Part shown: in pieces, positions 30,872 through 42,127 of the stretch
Position numbering within the stretch: position 1 is the stretch's first letter
Layout of the letters: each line of letters starts with the position of its first letter
Source: Pleurostoma richardsiae
Taxonomy: Eukaryota > Ascomycota > Sordariomycetes > Calosphaeriales > Pleurostomataceae
NCBI GenBank assembly: GCA_030052745.1
Contig: JANBVO010000002.1
Location: forward strand, 1,054,001 to 1,118,000
Length of the DNA: 64,000 nt
Direction of reading: 5' to 3'
Made by a program: the position numbers and the translations under genes
The notes under the pieces: generated by a model
What the model was told of the DNA's origin: nothing
Seen by the model: only the letters and a program-made list of their open reading frames with translations
Database searches by the model: none

Positions 30872-33573
30872 ATGTTTTCAGGCAGTTCCCCGTCTCTGGG
30901 ATTTATGGAGAATCATTCCGCTTCCCACTTCCAGTCCTCAGACGTACCTTGCTCGTCGCCTCCCAGAAGCGCTGCAAGTACAGCAAAATTGACTGGGAGG
31001 AAGCCGAGGCCCAAGATACCAGCCGATAAGAGAAAGAGGGCTGCACGAGCGTAAGACCATAATCACATTTAAGATACTGTGTAGTATCTGCTTAGGAGGT
31101 GCTGAATTGCTTTCAGGTGCAATGAATGCCGGAGAAAGAAGGAGAAGTGTGATGGCAGGCCGGCCTGCGGGCGATGCCTCCGATATCGCATAGGATGTAG
31201 GTACGACGTTGCCAGCGACCCAAGAACAAGAGCCAGAACCCTTGAACCCCCAGGAACAACTTCCACCGACACATGTTCTGGAATAAGGTAGCATCTCTTA
31301 TTTTGATTCTTCGTTATCGGCAAAGTGAGCTTGCTGACCTGGGTACAGAGGCGGAAGTACTCAGAACGTGCTAAGCGAGTCAGAGAAGCTACATTATTTA
31401 GAGAAGATTGTGAGGCATTATCTTGTGGGGAGGACACTTACCGACAATGAGATCCAAGAACTGGCCAGCTCGCTGCCGGAGGAGCCCAGGTCAACTCAGG
31501 CACAAGATCAAATACGAGACCAAGAAGTCGCAAGGCTGGATGCGAGTTCCTCCGAAGCGGAATTGGGCACCACGAATCCAGTCATTCACCATTCAAAGAC
31601 AGGGACCGGTAGGACCAAAAGATTTCGTTTAAGCGTGTCTTGCGATGCTGATAGTTGCCTTACAGGTTGTTACGACGAGGACTTATCCTTAAAATCAATC
31701 ACTCAGACGATCAGGTCGGTCATAGGGGAGAAGCTGCCGTCGTACATGCCCGAGGTATGTCGTTTCTGTAATCTCCGCTAAGTCCCTTGCTGAAAAGTCA
31801 CAGGAGGTAGAAAGGATCCCAACCAGTTTCGGCCATGGGCAATCATGGGACACAGAATTGAAACTGGATGCTCTTCGAGCAGCTCTGACCTGCTTCCCGC
31901 CTAAATCAATCGCCAAGTTTCTACTCGATGTGTTCTTTCGATATTTACAGACAAGCATCTACTACGTAGAAGAAACCTGGGCCTATCAGATCCTCGAGAG
32001 CTGCTATTCGCAACCCTCAGAGATCACTCCCGACCATGTGCCAAGCGTCTGCACTCTGCTGATGGTGATGGCCTGTGGGACTCAGTTTGCGCACTTGGAG
32101 TCCTTCCAGCTTGTGGAGAAAATGGCTAGACAATCTGAAAGCCCGCCACATTTTTCCGAGGACGATATCGGGCAGAAGTTCCACCAAGCTGCTCGTACGC
32201 TCATTCCCTACACTCTGACTGCCTCAGGACTTCACAGCGTCCAGGCATGTCTTATGATGGCCACATACAACTTCTCGCTGGACTCGGAAGGTGCATCATA
32301 TGTATATCTGAGTCTTGCTCTCAGCCTTGCTGTCCAGCAAGGGATGCACCGCCGCAATCCTGATGATGCCTCCAGCCTCCCTGCAGCGGAAGTGCGGAAG
32401 CGTGTCTGGTGGACGGTCTACATTCTGCACTTACAAGACAGTATCAGATACGGCCGGCCAAAGTTTCTTGTTAGCTCCGAAATCGACGTTGAGAAGCCGG
32501 TCGACCAACCTGAACTTCGCCCCCTGAAGGAGGTCTCCAGTTTTACCAATCAGAGAGCCCTTATCGAACTCACGCTCACGACAGAGACCATTGCAGACGA
32601 GATAGCAGCGCTCCGTAGAACTACTAACCCAGTTCACTCCCTCAACTTGCTCTCGATCCGTCAAAAGATGGTGAGGTGGTGGAAGGATTATCCTGGCGCT
32701 CAACAGCCTTTAGGTCTTCATACGAACTCACGACGCCTGAGGAACGAGATCCATCTTCGACTCTATTACTGCAACACCCGCATTTCCTTGGGCCGTCCGT
32801 TACTCCTGGCAACTCCTCCGTTGGAAGTATCATCTGAGAAACCGGAGTCGAGGCACCGCCTCGGACGTGAAAGCCTCGTACAAGACGCGATCGATGGAGC
32901 CCTGGAGATAATCGACTTATGCCAAACTTTGCGGGATCATGTCGGACTTTCACGCGCGTCGTATGTGACGGAGTTTACCAGCTGTCGTACCGCGATGTTA
33001 GTGCTACTAGCCCAGAGCTTAGCAAGGCCAAGTCTAAAAGTACGGGAGGCTCTTTCTCGAGGGCTTGAGATCATCAAGATCATGGCGATTGGCAGTGCCT
33101 TAGCAAGCTCTGAAGTCCAGGTGATTGAAGTGCTGGAGCGAGCGGTCATTAGGCTCAATGGCGCCATAAGAGAGAGAACTGAAGGGTCTCGCGACCGGAG
33201 GGTCCAGGGCCAGTCGGACTATGATGCCTTCAAGACCTGGACCCGATTATGGCAACCGTCTTCCGGATTCACGCCGTTAGAGTCATATGTTTCTCCGGTC
33301 ACCACCAGCCAAAACAACGACGGACAACACTTGCAAGGTGCCACCGACCATCCTGAGCCACCTAGTCAACACGAACTACTGGATCCTCATGCGGACTATG
33401 GCATGCCTTGGGGATCATTTCCCCAAGAGCTAAGTCAGTTCGACCTGATTCCTTCCTTTGATATCGGGGCCGATGGCCCAAGCGAGGCTTATGAACAGAA
33501 CAACGAGACCATGCAGCTAAATCGGCAATGTTTAAGTGGCATTCTAAGCTATGAGGGGTCATATCAAGTGTAA
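30872..33573 (+). CDS. Zn2Cys6 transcription factor with Fungal_trans domain
   Basis: Four exons, 30872-31050, 31117-31287, 31349-31754 and 31804-33573, give 841 residues. The first intron lies immediately before the zinc cluster, CNECRRKKEKCDGRPACGRC followed by LRYRIGC, a canonical Cx2Cx6Cx5Cx2Cx6C. A basic linker (SDPRTRARTLEPP) follows. The middle-homology domain spans about residues 290-560 and includes FLLDVFFRYLQTSIYYVEE, YVYLSLALSLAVQQGMHRRN and VRKRVWWTVYILHLQDSIRY. A 57-nt segment in exon 3 (31611-31667) begins GTAGGA, ends TTACAG and has a CTGAT branch-like site. It is stop-free and a multiple of three, so it is either a retained coding segment or a fourth intron (822 residues then). 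Nuclear regulator. By position it is a candidate controller of the divergent dehydratase/amidohydrolase pair. An in-frame ATG at 30905 is an alternative start. Confidence 0.88.
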
Positions 33574-33868
33574 TTTTAGCTTCATAGTGGGTTGTGAGCG
33601 GTACGCAGCTGAATATCATGATCTCTATTTGCGCGCATCACGCTGCAAGTCCAAACAAGCCCTCATGGTCCGGGCTGCGATTATCAGACCAGGAACTATT
33701 GCAAAGTCTCAGATATGGCTAGCATAAAAGCATTCTCACGCGAATTCCACTTAAAGGAAGCGTATTATCGATGCCAGCTTCACACATGGTAGAGCCAGGG
33801 ACATACTCTATTCGCAAAATCGACGTAGATGCCTCAAGATTACATGTTCATCCCCTTCAGCTCCATCT

Positions 33869-34302
33869 TCACTGTTCCGCGGGTCCGATAGGCTTCGCGA
33901 ATTTCGCCTTTACTCCCCTCATCAACTTATCTGCCATTAGTTTTCTGACGACCGGTTGCTGACTGTGTGCTTCAAAAGCCTCCCGCCCCTTATACCTCTC
34001 AAAGAAGTGGAAGATTGTTGGGTCATCGCCATCGCGCGAGATGCAATAATAAACAATGCCGGGCTCATGTTGAGATAGTCGAGTTGTTTCCGCGTATACC
34101 GCCTCGAGAGCATCGGCATGTTCGGGGAAAGCGTAAACCTCCAACATTGAAACAACGAGTTAGTCACGGCGGGAAATAAATCGTGTATTACACTTTGCCT
34201 TCGAGGAAGAGAACTGGAGTTAATTACAGTGCCAAAGATGCAGAATTCGTCTTCCGGAACCGGCGGGAGTTCCGTTAGGAAACCTTCCTCCTGGGCAGAC
34301 AT
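33869..34302 (-). CDS. Small ABM-domain (antibiotic biosynthesis monooxygenase fold) protein
   Basis: Two minus-strand exons, 34302-34228 and 34138-33869, around an 89-nt intron (donor GTAATT) encode 114 residues. The join restores FCIFGTVYAFPEHADALEAV. The rest is a single dimeric alpha/beta-barrel domain: YAETTRLSQHEPGIVYYCIS, FHFFERYKGREAFEAHSQQP, then LMADKLMRGVKAKFAKPIG. These are the usual helix, GxxxY strand, Fx-x-E-x-Y/W and His landmarks of ABM-like quinol monooxygenases. The family acts on quinols or simply as small cofactor-free oxygenases and protective enzymes; no specific reaction can be assigned. It faces the Zn2Cys6 gene tail to tail with a 295-bp spacer that shows nothing else. 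An in-frame upstream extension to 34404 lacks domain support. Confidence 0.85.
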
Positions 34303-34986
34303 AGTTATTGCAGAATTCGATGATAAAGAGTTCTCGTCGAGCCAGGCGTTCTCTTGTAGAAAACTAAATAAAATGTAGTTGAATATACGATATATCTCGA
34401 ACAAAAGAGGGGAACAAGATCAGCTTCAAGGTATTATGACGCGATCTGACTCATCTTGTTCAATCCGCTAGTGCAAGTTCGGGACTTACGTGAGGTGCGA
34501 TCACTTCACTTCAGGCCGCCGCACACATGCAGCCTTCTCCAGTGTTTTGATGCGAGAACCGTTACCGCCGGGACGCACCGTCTGGAACCTGCTCGGCGAC
34601 CCCCCATATACCGGATAGCAGTCCGTCAGACCGAAGACACTAGCCCGGCCCGAGGAAGCCCCTTCAAGTCCCGAGTTGCTCATGAAATTCTACCGCACCC
34701 CGCACTCGGAGCTATTCATCGTCGTGGACAGACTTGGCTTATTCATATAGCTTCGTGATACTGGACCTAATTACGGCTCAATCAGCATGTCCATGCCGGG
34801 TGGTGAAATGCCGCCGGCGCTAGCTACGTACAGAAAGGAGTTCTAGTGAGGCTTGGAAAGCAGTTTACCGACAGTAAGCCCTACAGGCCTCCATAATCCA
34901 GCCGCAGCACGCCTCACTTCACGCCAAGGAAGCCCGGCACACGCGGTGCGAGCCGTCGTTGTCACGCGCCATCTTAGCATCCACCC
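34303..34986. other. Intergenic, no supported gene
   Basis: 0.68 kb between the divergent ABM gene and the intronless ORF. The short frames at 34456-34758 overlap on both strands without motif. Confidence 0.55.
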
Positions 34987-35970
34987 ATGAAGTTCCCTGA
35001 TAACATGGACCGCCTCAGCGTCTACATCGCCGCCGCCAATTTAGCCCACCGCGAGACCGAAGTTCGTGCCTCCATCGCACAAGGAGCCCAAGATGTGCGC
35101 ACCATCATGACCCAGCCTTGGTCGGCGAGCGAGTTGTGCCGGTATGCGGCACGCGATATCCCTCCGGCCGTCCGAGCCCGCCAGGCGACCGGCATCATGT
35201 GGTATCTGACGGCCCTGGCGGTAAAACGCAACCAGGGCTTTCGGGATGGCGCCTTCGTGTGCCGCGATCCGCAAGGGCGGCTGTCGGCGTATTTCCGGGG
35301 CATCGGCACACCTCGCACCAGCAGCCATCTCAGGCGACATAGCGCGCCGGGCTGCACCGGCGGCGTAGACCTCTGCACCGACGAGAACGACGTAGTACCG
35401 CCGCTCCCCCATGGCCATCGGCACGTGCTCTACATCGCCATTGCTGAGGACAAGCGTCGCGGTAGCTGCCTGTTTCTCAAGCCTGAGCACTACGGCGTCG
35501 CTGGTTTCTGGGACTGGGCCTACCACGCTGTGCGCTATATCCGTTCTCTGGTGCGGCGATATCTATGCTGTGGCGGCTACGACAGCATCGGCATGCGTAA
35601 GGAACGTATTCCTGATCGCTACGTGCGCGCCTTTAGCAAGGCGGTCACCTGTCTCCCCGATGGGCCGAGCGCTATCGCCGAGGTTGGCTATCACGGCGGA
35701 GGCGAGGGTATCGGTTACATGCACGAGTATCTGACTGCGAAGCTCGCCGATGTGAAATTGTCCGAGTCTGTTCGCGTACCGATTCTTACCCTTCTGCTTC
35801 AACTCAGGTCGGAGTACGACTTCGTCGGTTTACGCTTTGGCAACGAGGTGTTTCTAGACCTCGCTATCGACCTCTCGGGTCCGCTCCCCGAGGCGCCTGA
35901 AGTGCATGGTCCGTCGCCATCACTGCGATGGTTGGGTTCCTGCTCTGGCGACGAGAGCGTAAGTCTATGA
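34987..35970 (+). CDS. Unrecognised intronless 327-residue protein
   Basis: One uninterrupted frame from ATG 34987 to TGA 35970 with clear third-position GC bias. The DNA looks GC-richer than its flanks, and other frames are broken. There is no signal peptide or transmembrane helix. The N-terminal ~80 residues are helical (MDRLSVYIAAANLAHRETEV). The centre has aromatic- and His-rich blocks: GAFVCRDPQGRLSAYFRG, SSHLRRHSAPGCTGGVDL, LPHGHRHVLYIAIAEDKR and LFLKPEHYGVAGFWDWAYHA. The C-terminal half has RKERIPDRYVRAFSKA and a Gly-rich YHGGGEGIGYMHEY loop. I do not recognise the family. The absence of introns in a window where most genes have them, the compositional contrast and the gene-poor surroundings are compatible with horizontal acquisition, but this is only an inference; several native genes here are also intronless. 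Confidence 0.7.
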   Translation: MKFPDNMDRLSVYIAAANLAHRETEVRASIAQGAQDVRTIMTQPWSASELCRYAARDIPPAVRARQATGIMWYLTALAVKRNQGFRDGAFVCRDPQGRLSAYFRGIGTPRTSSHLRRHSAPGCTGGVDLCTDENDVVPPLPHGHRHVLYIAIAEDKRRGSCLFLKPEHYGVAGFWDWAYHAVRYIRSLVRRYLCCGGYDSIGMRKERIPDRYVRAFSKAVTCLPDGPSAIAEVGYHGGGEGIGYMHEYLTAKLADVKLSESVRVPILTLLLQLRSEYDFVGLRFGNEVFLDLAIDLSGPLPEAPEVHGPSPSLRWLGSCSGDESVSL

Positions 35971-36533
35971 CACTCGTAGATGGAGCTTGGGCTTGCTGTT
36001 GCACCACCGACTGACTATTTGGAACTTATCGGTTGGCTGGCTACTAAAGGATTGAAAGAGGTCGGATAGATTAAAGTTCACGGAAGATGAGGACAGGGTT
36101 CCTTCTTGGCCAGAACTATAAGTGTCGTTCGACTGAGGATAGGCAATGCAATTGTGTTGAACTGGTCGGAAAGCAGCCTTATATTGGCAGGCAAGGAATT
36201 GGTACGGTTGGACATTGTATAGCCCTGCGCATTCCAATGATACTCCTACTCTTATCTGCAGTTACAAAACCCGTAAGAGAAATGAGGAAATGCCACTCCT
36301 ATCAGGAGGACTCCAGCTAACAACATTGGTCCATCCCTTCCGCCGTTTCCCAACAACCACATCTCCTCTCAGCAGGGACCTTCTTTGCGTCCGCACCAGT
36401 CATCGCAGCCGCCATCACACCCGCCGTCGAGTTTCCGATTGCTTGTAAGAAACCGCCTTGTTTATAGCTCTGGGTTGTCGACAAGTCCGCGCTCACAAAG
36501 CGAAACTTGATTTAGCATAAGTTTCGAACCCAA
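35971..36533. other. Intergenic between convergent genes
   Basis: About 0.56 kb, AT-richer than the ORF before it. No supported gene. Confidence 0.6.
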
Positions 36534-38158
36534 TCAGGCCATCTTCTCTACTGTCCGATTCGTCCTCAACCGCGGCCGCACTGTGGGCAGTCCACGAAAG
36601 TAATCCAAAGCCGCTCTACCACTGCTTACCAGGAGATCGGACACGTAGTAGGCGGTCACTACAAGGATCGCGGCAGGGATGCATATGACAAAATAAATCC
36701 AGAACTTGTGCTGCCCAGGACCATATGGTTCAGCCATGCTAAATAACGACGAAATTAGGGACAAAGGAATGAATATCAGGCCGATGAAGGTGAGGTTCCT
36801 CGACCTTTCGGCCGATTGCAACGAGAGCTGTTGCTCTCTGAATGCTTGCCTGTTGCCGGCAATGCCGGCGAGCCCAGTGATGGAAGCGTTGACTGCATGT
36901 ACTGACTGCCGGATCCAGTTGAAGCGGTGGTACAGGAAGCGGAAGTCTGCCTCGACGTCTTGCCACGAGTTGATCTTGCTGTGGTCAGGCGGTTCGAGCG
37001 GGACGCGGAGCTGGACGAGGATCTCCTCGAGGTCAAGGAAGAAATGACCTAGCCGCCGTTCCAGAGTCTGGGTGTCGCTCCAGTTTGCTTCGACTGCCGA
37101 GAGGTCGAAGCGAGCAAAGTCGGATTGACGGCCCATGCCTCGTAAGGCTTCCATCACGTTCTTCCTGAGATAGTCGAAATGCTTCGTGTAGTGACTAGCG
37201 ATAATCTTCTTGAGAAAGACAGACACGGAGGTTGGGCTTTTCATGTCTACGAGGCTGCAGTGCGTAGTGAGATAGAAGAGCAAGTCATCGGCGATGCAAG
37301 TCCTCGGCGGTCCTCGGCGACAGCGAGCTTGAGCATCGAGCGGGACGAAGTCTATGTACCCATCCCCTGGGAGCCCTGGCGAAACTGCAAGCTCGAGACC
37401 TTTCATCGGTCCTTCGTCCAAGATCCTGATCCTACGTAATGGCGGGTCACAAATCACTATACCTAGTGCCGGATGAGTGTTAGTACCAACTATGCCGACG
37501 TCTCAACGATCTTAGAAAAGAACATACTGTCCCATCCGTCTCCAGCTGGCTTTTTCCGACTCCAGAAGATGCACCTTCGATGGATCAAACCCGCACTGCC
37601 AAACTTCCCATTGAGCCGCGTGCCCCGGATGATTCGCGCTGTCTCCGGACACCGTGCCCGAAACTTGTCACGGACTTGTTCCGGCAGGAAGGCCAATTCT
37701 TGGTAACTCAAGCATAGGTAGTCCCTCGTGGCGTAGTTAGAAGCCAGCAGACTCGACTGGCCCCGATCGGGCGGCACGGCAACGGTTGTGATTCTCTCGT
37801 AGTCCATAAATACGGAAGGGTGGAGGCCGAAATGCGGACCTAGAACGCCGACGAAGTCGCGATTTGCACCCTCGACTATGTAAACGGTGTTGTTGTGTTT
37901 CTCCGACGGCTTGCTGAGGTATTGTCGGAGTGTCTCGGCGTCACTAAACTCAAGCGGCGTCGTTGCTGCCGCGCCGCCGGAAGCGTTGTCCTGGAACTCG
38001 AGCACCACGACACGGCACTGCCGGCTCGACCAGTAGACCCCGTATCTGGACATTTTCTCGTCCGGCCGCCGCAGTCGCGGATCCGAACCGCACAAATCCC
38101 GCACCAGATCTTGATACTCCCCATCGGGCACGATCCACGAACCGTCGTCTGTGCCCAT
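36534..38158 (-). CDS. CorA-like two-helix membrane protein
   Basis: Two minus-strand exons, 38158-37528 and 37462-36534, with a 65-nt intron (donor GTATGT) give 519 residues. The first true ATG in frame is at 38158 (MGTDDGSWIVPDGEYQDL). The large N-terminal part is soluble and includes YGVYWSSRQCRVVVLEF, GVLGPHFGLHPSVFMDYER and a domain with NYATRDYLCLSYQEL. A long helical arm follows (about residues 300-420, RLGHFFLDLEEILVQL). Two transmembrane helices close the protein: FIGLIFIPLSLISSLFSM and FWIYFVICIPAAILVVTAYY. This is the CorA topology, but the GMN selectivity motif after helix 1 is replaced by FSMAEP. Fungal CorA-like proteins lacking GMN are common and their transport activity is uncertain. 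Ion transport, or a sensor-like role, is therefore only a family-level guess. Confidence 0.83.
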
Positions 38159-39609
38159 CACGTACAGCCGGAGCAACGCGTATACACTTGGCCGCTGCGA
38201 AGGTTGAAGGTGGCGTTTATTATGTCGGCCGCTTGCACTCCAGTTAAGAAAGATCAATACACAGTTGCGGGATCAATTGAATAACTATGTTCTTGACGTT
38301 GCTTGCGTAGGTAAATGAATGTCTGTGCAGGATTACCCCACCTAGGACAGGGTTTGATGCCCGAAATCCGTTCACGTCGGGGGCCAAATTGACTGATAGT
38401 CTACAAGCACCATGTCCGCCGTGCATCGTGGCTGAGAAGCCTTCTGTGGACAAACGTTTCCCGCAATTCCTATTGGAGGCCTCCAGACAATGCCTTCTCG
38501 AATCACTTTCAGCAGATGCATGAGGATCGCCGCATACATGACCGCCCAGCTGAAAGCCTAGGCCGAAGACAAATTTCATAAACCTTCCCTCCAGCTTCTC
38601 ATTCGTCAGCAATAGAAAATCTCCAAAAGAGCAAAGCCTGCAGGGGCGCAATGCCGGTACAGATGGCTATTATACATAGAAGTACTTCGCTGATGTAGTC
38701 ACGACAGACAAGTCCAGCATATTGTTGTCCGTCAGTGTGAAGGGCGTACTGCATGAAGAAATAGATCCCCGGTCGAAGCTCCTTGGCAACCATCACAACA
38801 AATTTGGCTCGGGAACTATCTTCTTTAATTCCTTACTAGAAGCTTGCGTGTCCATAGTCCCCATCTTCCGTAAAGGTCTTCGATGTCCGGGGAAACCCAC
38901 TCCTTTGTCTGTCCAGATTTGATTGCCGCCGGGAGGAGATCTAGTAACTTATACGCATACTATCTATTTTCTTTGATCTCATTTATTTTGCGTTGTTTGC
39001 TTGTTTCCAACAACCTAACAGTCGACCTAGTCGTCCCTCGCCAATTTTCCTGTGTTATGATCTCGCGAAAACTACCAAATCAATCTCGTTCAACTATCTC
39101 TCCACTATGAACGTACCTTTCAAATCGCCTTCCATTTTAGGGCTCTCACACGTTCTCGGGTGGCAGAGCCCGTTTCTGGCCGGGACCCGTCATCGCGTGG
39201 CCTGCATTATCTGCCGATGTAACCCTGCTCCTGCCCTGGCAGGGGCGGATCTGCCCATTGGAGGATATTTTGCATTATTACAGGCACGACACAGTTTTCC
39301 CGTCATTCCATTCGGCTTTTATGGGACTCTTGCCTGGTGGTCTTATCGGGTCCGCGTGCCGGGACTTGACGCGATGCCCGATTACGATGGAATGCCGACG
39401 ATCGATCCAATCTACCGGCAAGGGTCGATCGTGAGCTTCCCGCTCCGGGGATGCCGGAGCCTCGGAATGGGACGGTGATAAACTGGATGCTTCTGTTGGC
39501 GAGGGGTAGTTCGTAACGGATAAATAGAGTGGCTGTACCATCGCCGTCGTCTCGGTTAGAGATGTTCTTTCAGCGTGGTTCTTCCCGACGCAGCTAATAT
39601 CCTGGCACG
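38159..39609. other. 1.45-kb intergenic region
   Basis: Between the divergent CorA-like and GH43 genes. The 161-codon frame at 38993-39478 has no domain and no splice extension and was rejected. A TATA-like ATAAATAG lies at 39520-39527, 83-90 bases before the GH43 ATG. Confidence 0.5.
39520..39527 (+). promoter_or_regulatory. TATA-like element of the GH43 gene
   Basis: ATAAATAG about 85 bases upstream of the ATG at 39610, a position consistent with a core promoter. Assigned by position and motif only. Confidence 0.4.
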
Positions 39610-41336
39610 ATGATCTCTCTTTTTCGCTCCAGCTTGCTACTGCTCACAGCGAGCATCGCGAACGCTTCTCTACAAATTGTCCCTGGTGCGACGTGGACCG
39701 CGGTATGTCGCTCTCTTCGCTTCCTCTCCCCGCCTTGTCTCGGAGTCAACCCTGAGTGAGGACGGTTCCCTCAATATCTCGCCCTTGGTCTCGTCGTCCA
39801 CTCGTCTGCGCATCTACACTAACTCGCTTAGACCAACACGGGCAAACATGTCCAAGCGCACGGCGCTGGCGTCATCAAGCTCGACGACACGTTCTATCTC
39901 ATCGGTGAGGACAAGACCAACGGCTCCGCCTTCCAGAACATCAACTGCTACAGCTCGAAGGATCTGGTCAGTTGGACCTATGAGGGGGCGCTGCTATCGC
40001 GCACCGCGGAGGCCGGCGACCTAGGGCCTAACAGGGTTGTTGAGCGTCCCAAGGTACTGCGCCACCCCACGACGGGGAAATACGTCCTGTACATGCACAT
40101 TGACAGCAGCGATTATGGAGAGGCCAAGGTGGGCGTCGCGGTCGGGGACACCGTATGCGGCAAGTACACGTACCTCAGTAGCTGGCGCCCGCTGGGGTTC
40201 CAGAGTCGGGACATGGGGCTCTTCCAGGACGATGATGGGAAAGCGTATCTAATGACCGAGGATGTGAGTAACTTTTCATTCTCTCCTCGTCTTTTAGCGT
40301 GGAACTTTGAGATATGCTCTCGCCAAGGAGGCTGGCACTACTGTGAATAGAGTGCTGACAATTCCACAGCGCGCGAATGGTCTACGTATTGATGCTCTGA
40401 CGGACGACTACCTGAATATCAGTGGAACATCAAGCACGTATCTCTGGGACGAAAGCATCGAGGCACCGGCAATCCTGAAGCGAGGAGGATATTACTTCAT
40501 GTTCGGATCTTGGCTCACCGGCTGGTCTCCTAACGACAATGTGAGTTCTGCCATCATCATGTTTGCTCTCTCCTTACTAGATATTGATCTCACCTCTCCC
40601 ACATCTTGCTCATATCTCGACGGTTTTGACTGAAATCTCCCCTCTCATCGGTCAGGTCTACAGCTATGCCACAAATCTCTCCGGGCCCTGGTCATCCTGG
40701 GATACTTTCGCCGACGTGGGCTCCAACACGTACTCCTCCCAGACTAACTACATCCTGCCACTGTCTAGTAGCGAGGCCATCTACCTCGGTGACAGGTGGA
40801 TATCCACAAACCTCATGCGCAGTACGTACATCTGGCTGCCCCTGACCATTACCAACGAAACCAACGTCACTATGCCGAACCGTGACAGCTGGGTGCCTCA
40901 CGCTGCAGAGGGCGCATGGTCAGCCGCGCCGGCGGAGACCTCCATCGAGGCGGAGAATGCCACTTTATCTGGCGGCGCGCGGATTCTCTCCTGCTCGGGG
41001 TGCAGCGGCGCGTCGTCGGTGGGGTACCTCGGGGGCGCGAATGGGACCTCAGGAGGAACAGTGACGTTTGATGGCGCGGAGTCCGACGTGGACGCCCTGA
41101 CCACACTGAGGCTGCAGTACGAGAACGGAGACACGGGGCAACGGTTTGCAAGTGTGAGCTGCAACGGGGTCGAGCAAACGGTGGCGTTCCTGCCGACTAC
41201 AAATGGGAACACGCCTGGAAGCAGCGTGGTGAATTGCCAGCTGAAGAAAGGGTCTGGGAACGAGGTGGTAGTAGAGGGGCTGGGGGACGGCACCTGGGGT
41301 CCCGATCTGGACGAGTTGATAGTCCCAAGCTCGTAG
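39610..41336 (+). CDS. Secreted GH43 (subfamily 24-like) exo-beta-1,3-galactanase with C-terminal CBM35
   Basis: Four exons, 39610-39702, 39832-40263, 40370-40540 and 40656-41336, sum to 1377 nt or 458 residues. Its introns (129, 106 and 115 nt) are the longest group in the window. Residues 1-19 are a signal peptide. The catalytic domain starts ATWTATNTGKHVQAHGAG, where typical GH43 enzymes carry the catalytic base Asp; its absence fits subfamily 24, whose exo-1,3-galactanases lack that base. Then come FYLIGEDKTNGSAFQNINCY, KYVLYMHIDSSDYGEAKVGV, MGLFQDDDGKAYLMTEDRAN and the acid-bearing DESIEAPAILKRGGYYFMF. After about residue 325 a CBM35-type module follows (SIEAENATLSGGARIL ... GGTVTFDGAESDVDALTTL), predicted to bind galactan. 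The likely substrate is the beta-1,3-galactan core of plant arabinogalactan proteins, outside the cell. Confidence 0.9.
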
Positions 41337-42127
41337 AGCAATGACTAAGACGGGCCACGTCCTACACTAGGTAGTTAGATGTCAAGTATCATAGGACTCT
41401 AGGTATGAGATAATAGTCCCATTTGATTAAGTTGATCCCATGTTGTGTGACTTATCGTATGGCTTGATCTAGGAACACCGTTTAGAACCACAGCCATATC
41501 GGTATTCCCACATTTATGCAGAGAAGTAGAGACTATGTGCGCATCGCTTCATAAGGGGTTAACGCTGGCCGAAGGGCAATTTGTTAGCCACCATGACCTG
41601 CGCCAATTTCGGATGTATCACTCATTCTTTGGCGAGAATTGCTGATGATGCGAAAGGAATTAGGCTTCACTGCCTCCGTACTCCACAAAGTCGTTGCAGT
41701 TTGAAAATCCATCCGACTTAGTGAGTATAGCTTTGACGGCAGCGGCCCCCCTCTTCTCCTCTCTCCAAGAGCATGTGGTGGACTTAAATAGAATCATCTA
41801 GCTACTTCCTCAAGGTCATTCTAATTAGAGTTAAGCAAGAGAACAAATAGGAAGATTACCGAATGCAATGCGACCCCAATTCAGGAAAGCATCCTGCCCA
41901 GCTCCTTTTGTTTTGGCCATCCACAACTGGCTCTCCTAAACTAGAACTGCTGAATCGTGGGATTATCTCAGGTAACCCACCTTTCGTCCTTTCCATTGAG
42001 ATCGATATGAAGACTTCTGGAAGAAAAAAGAAAAAGAATAAAGTCGAGAACCACTCGCTTTTAACATTTGACCCTTTTTCGTGGAGTTTGGGGAAAGAAG
42101 TGCAAAAAATCGAAGCCGAATCGTATC
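41337..42127. other. Intergenic, tRNA downstream flank
   Basis: 0.8 kb. No supported gene. It includes a purine-rich stretch (42020-42045) and the Pol III terminator of the minus-strand tRNA. Confidence 0.55.
42104..42109 (-). terminator. RNA polymerase III oligo-T terminator of tRNA-Asp
   Basis: Six A on the plus strand, so T6 on the tRNA strand, about 18 nt beyond the mature 3' end at 42128. A run of this length is sufficient for Pol III termination. Confidence 0.75.

Noticed and set aside
38993-39478. 161-codon open frame upstream of the GH43 gene
   Set aside because: Starts in a non-ATG codon, low-complexity translation without motif; it sits in the promoter region of the GH43 gene.
40584-40655. 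Apparent coding extension upstream of the last GH43 exon
   Set aside because: It is the 3' part of an intron: GTGAGT donor at 40541 and GGTCAG acceptor at 40655 restore the conserved frame.
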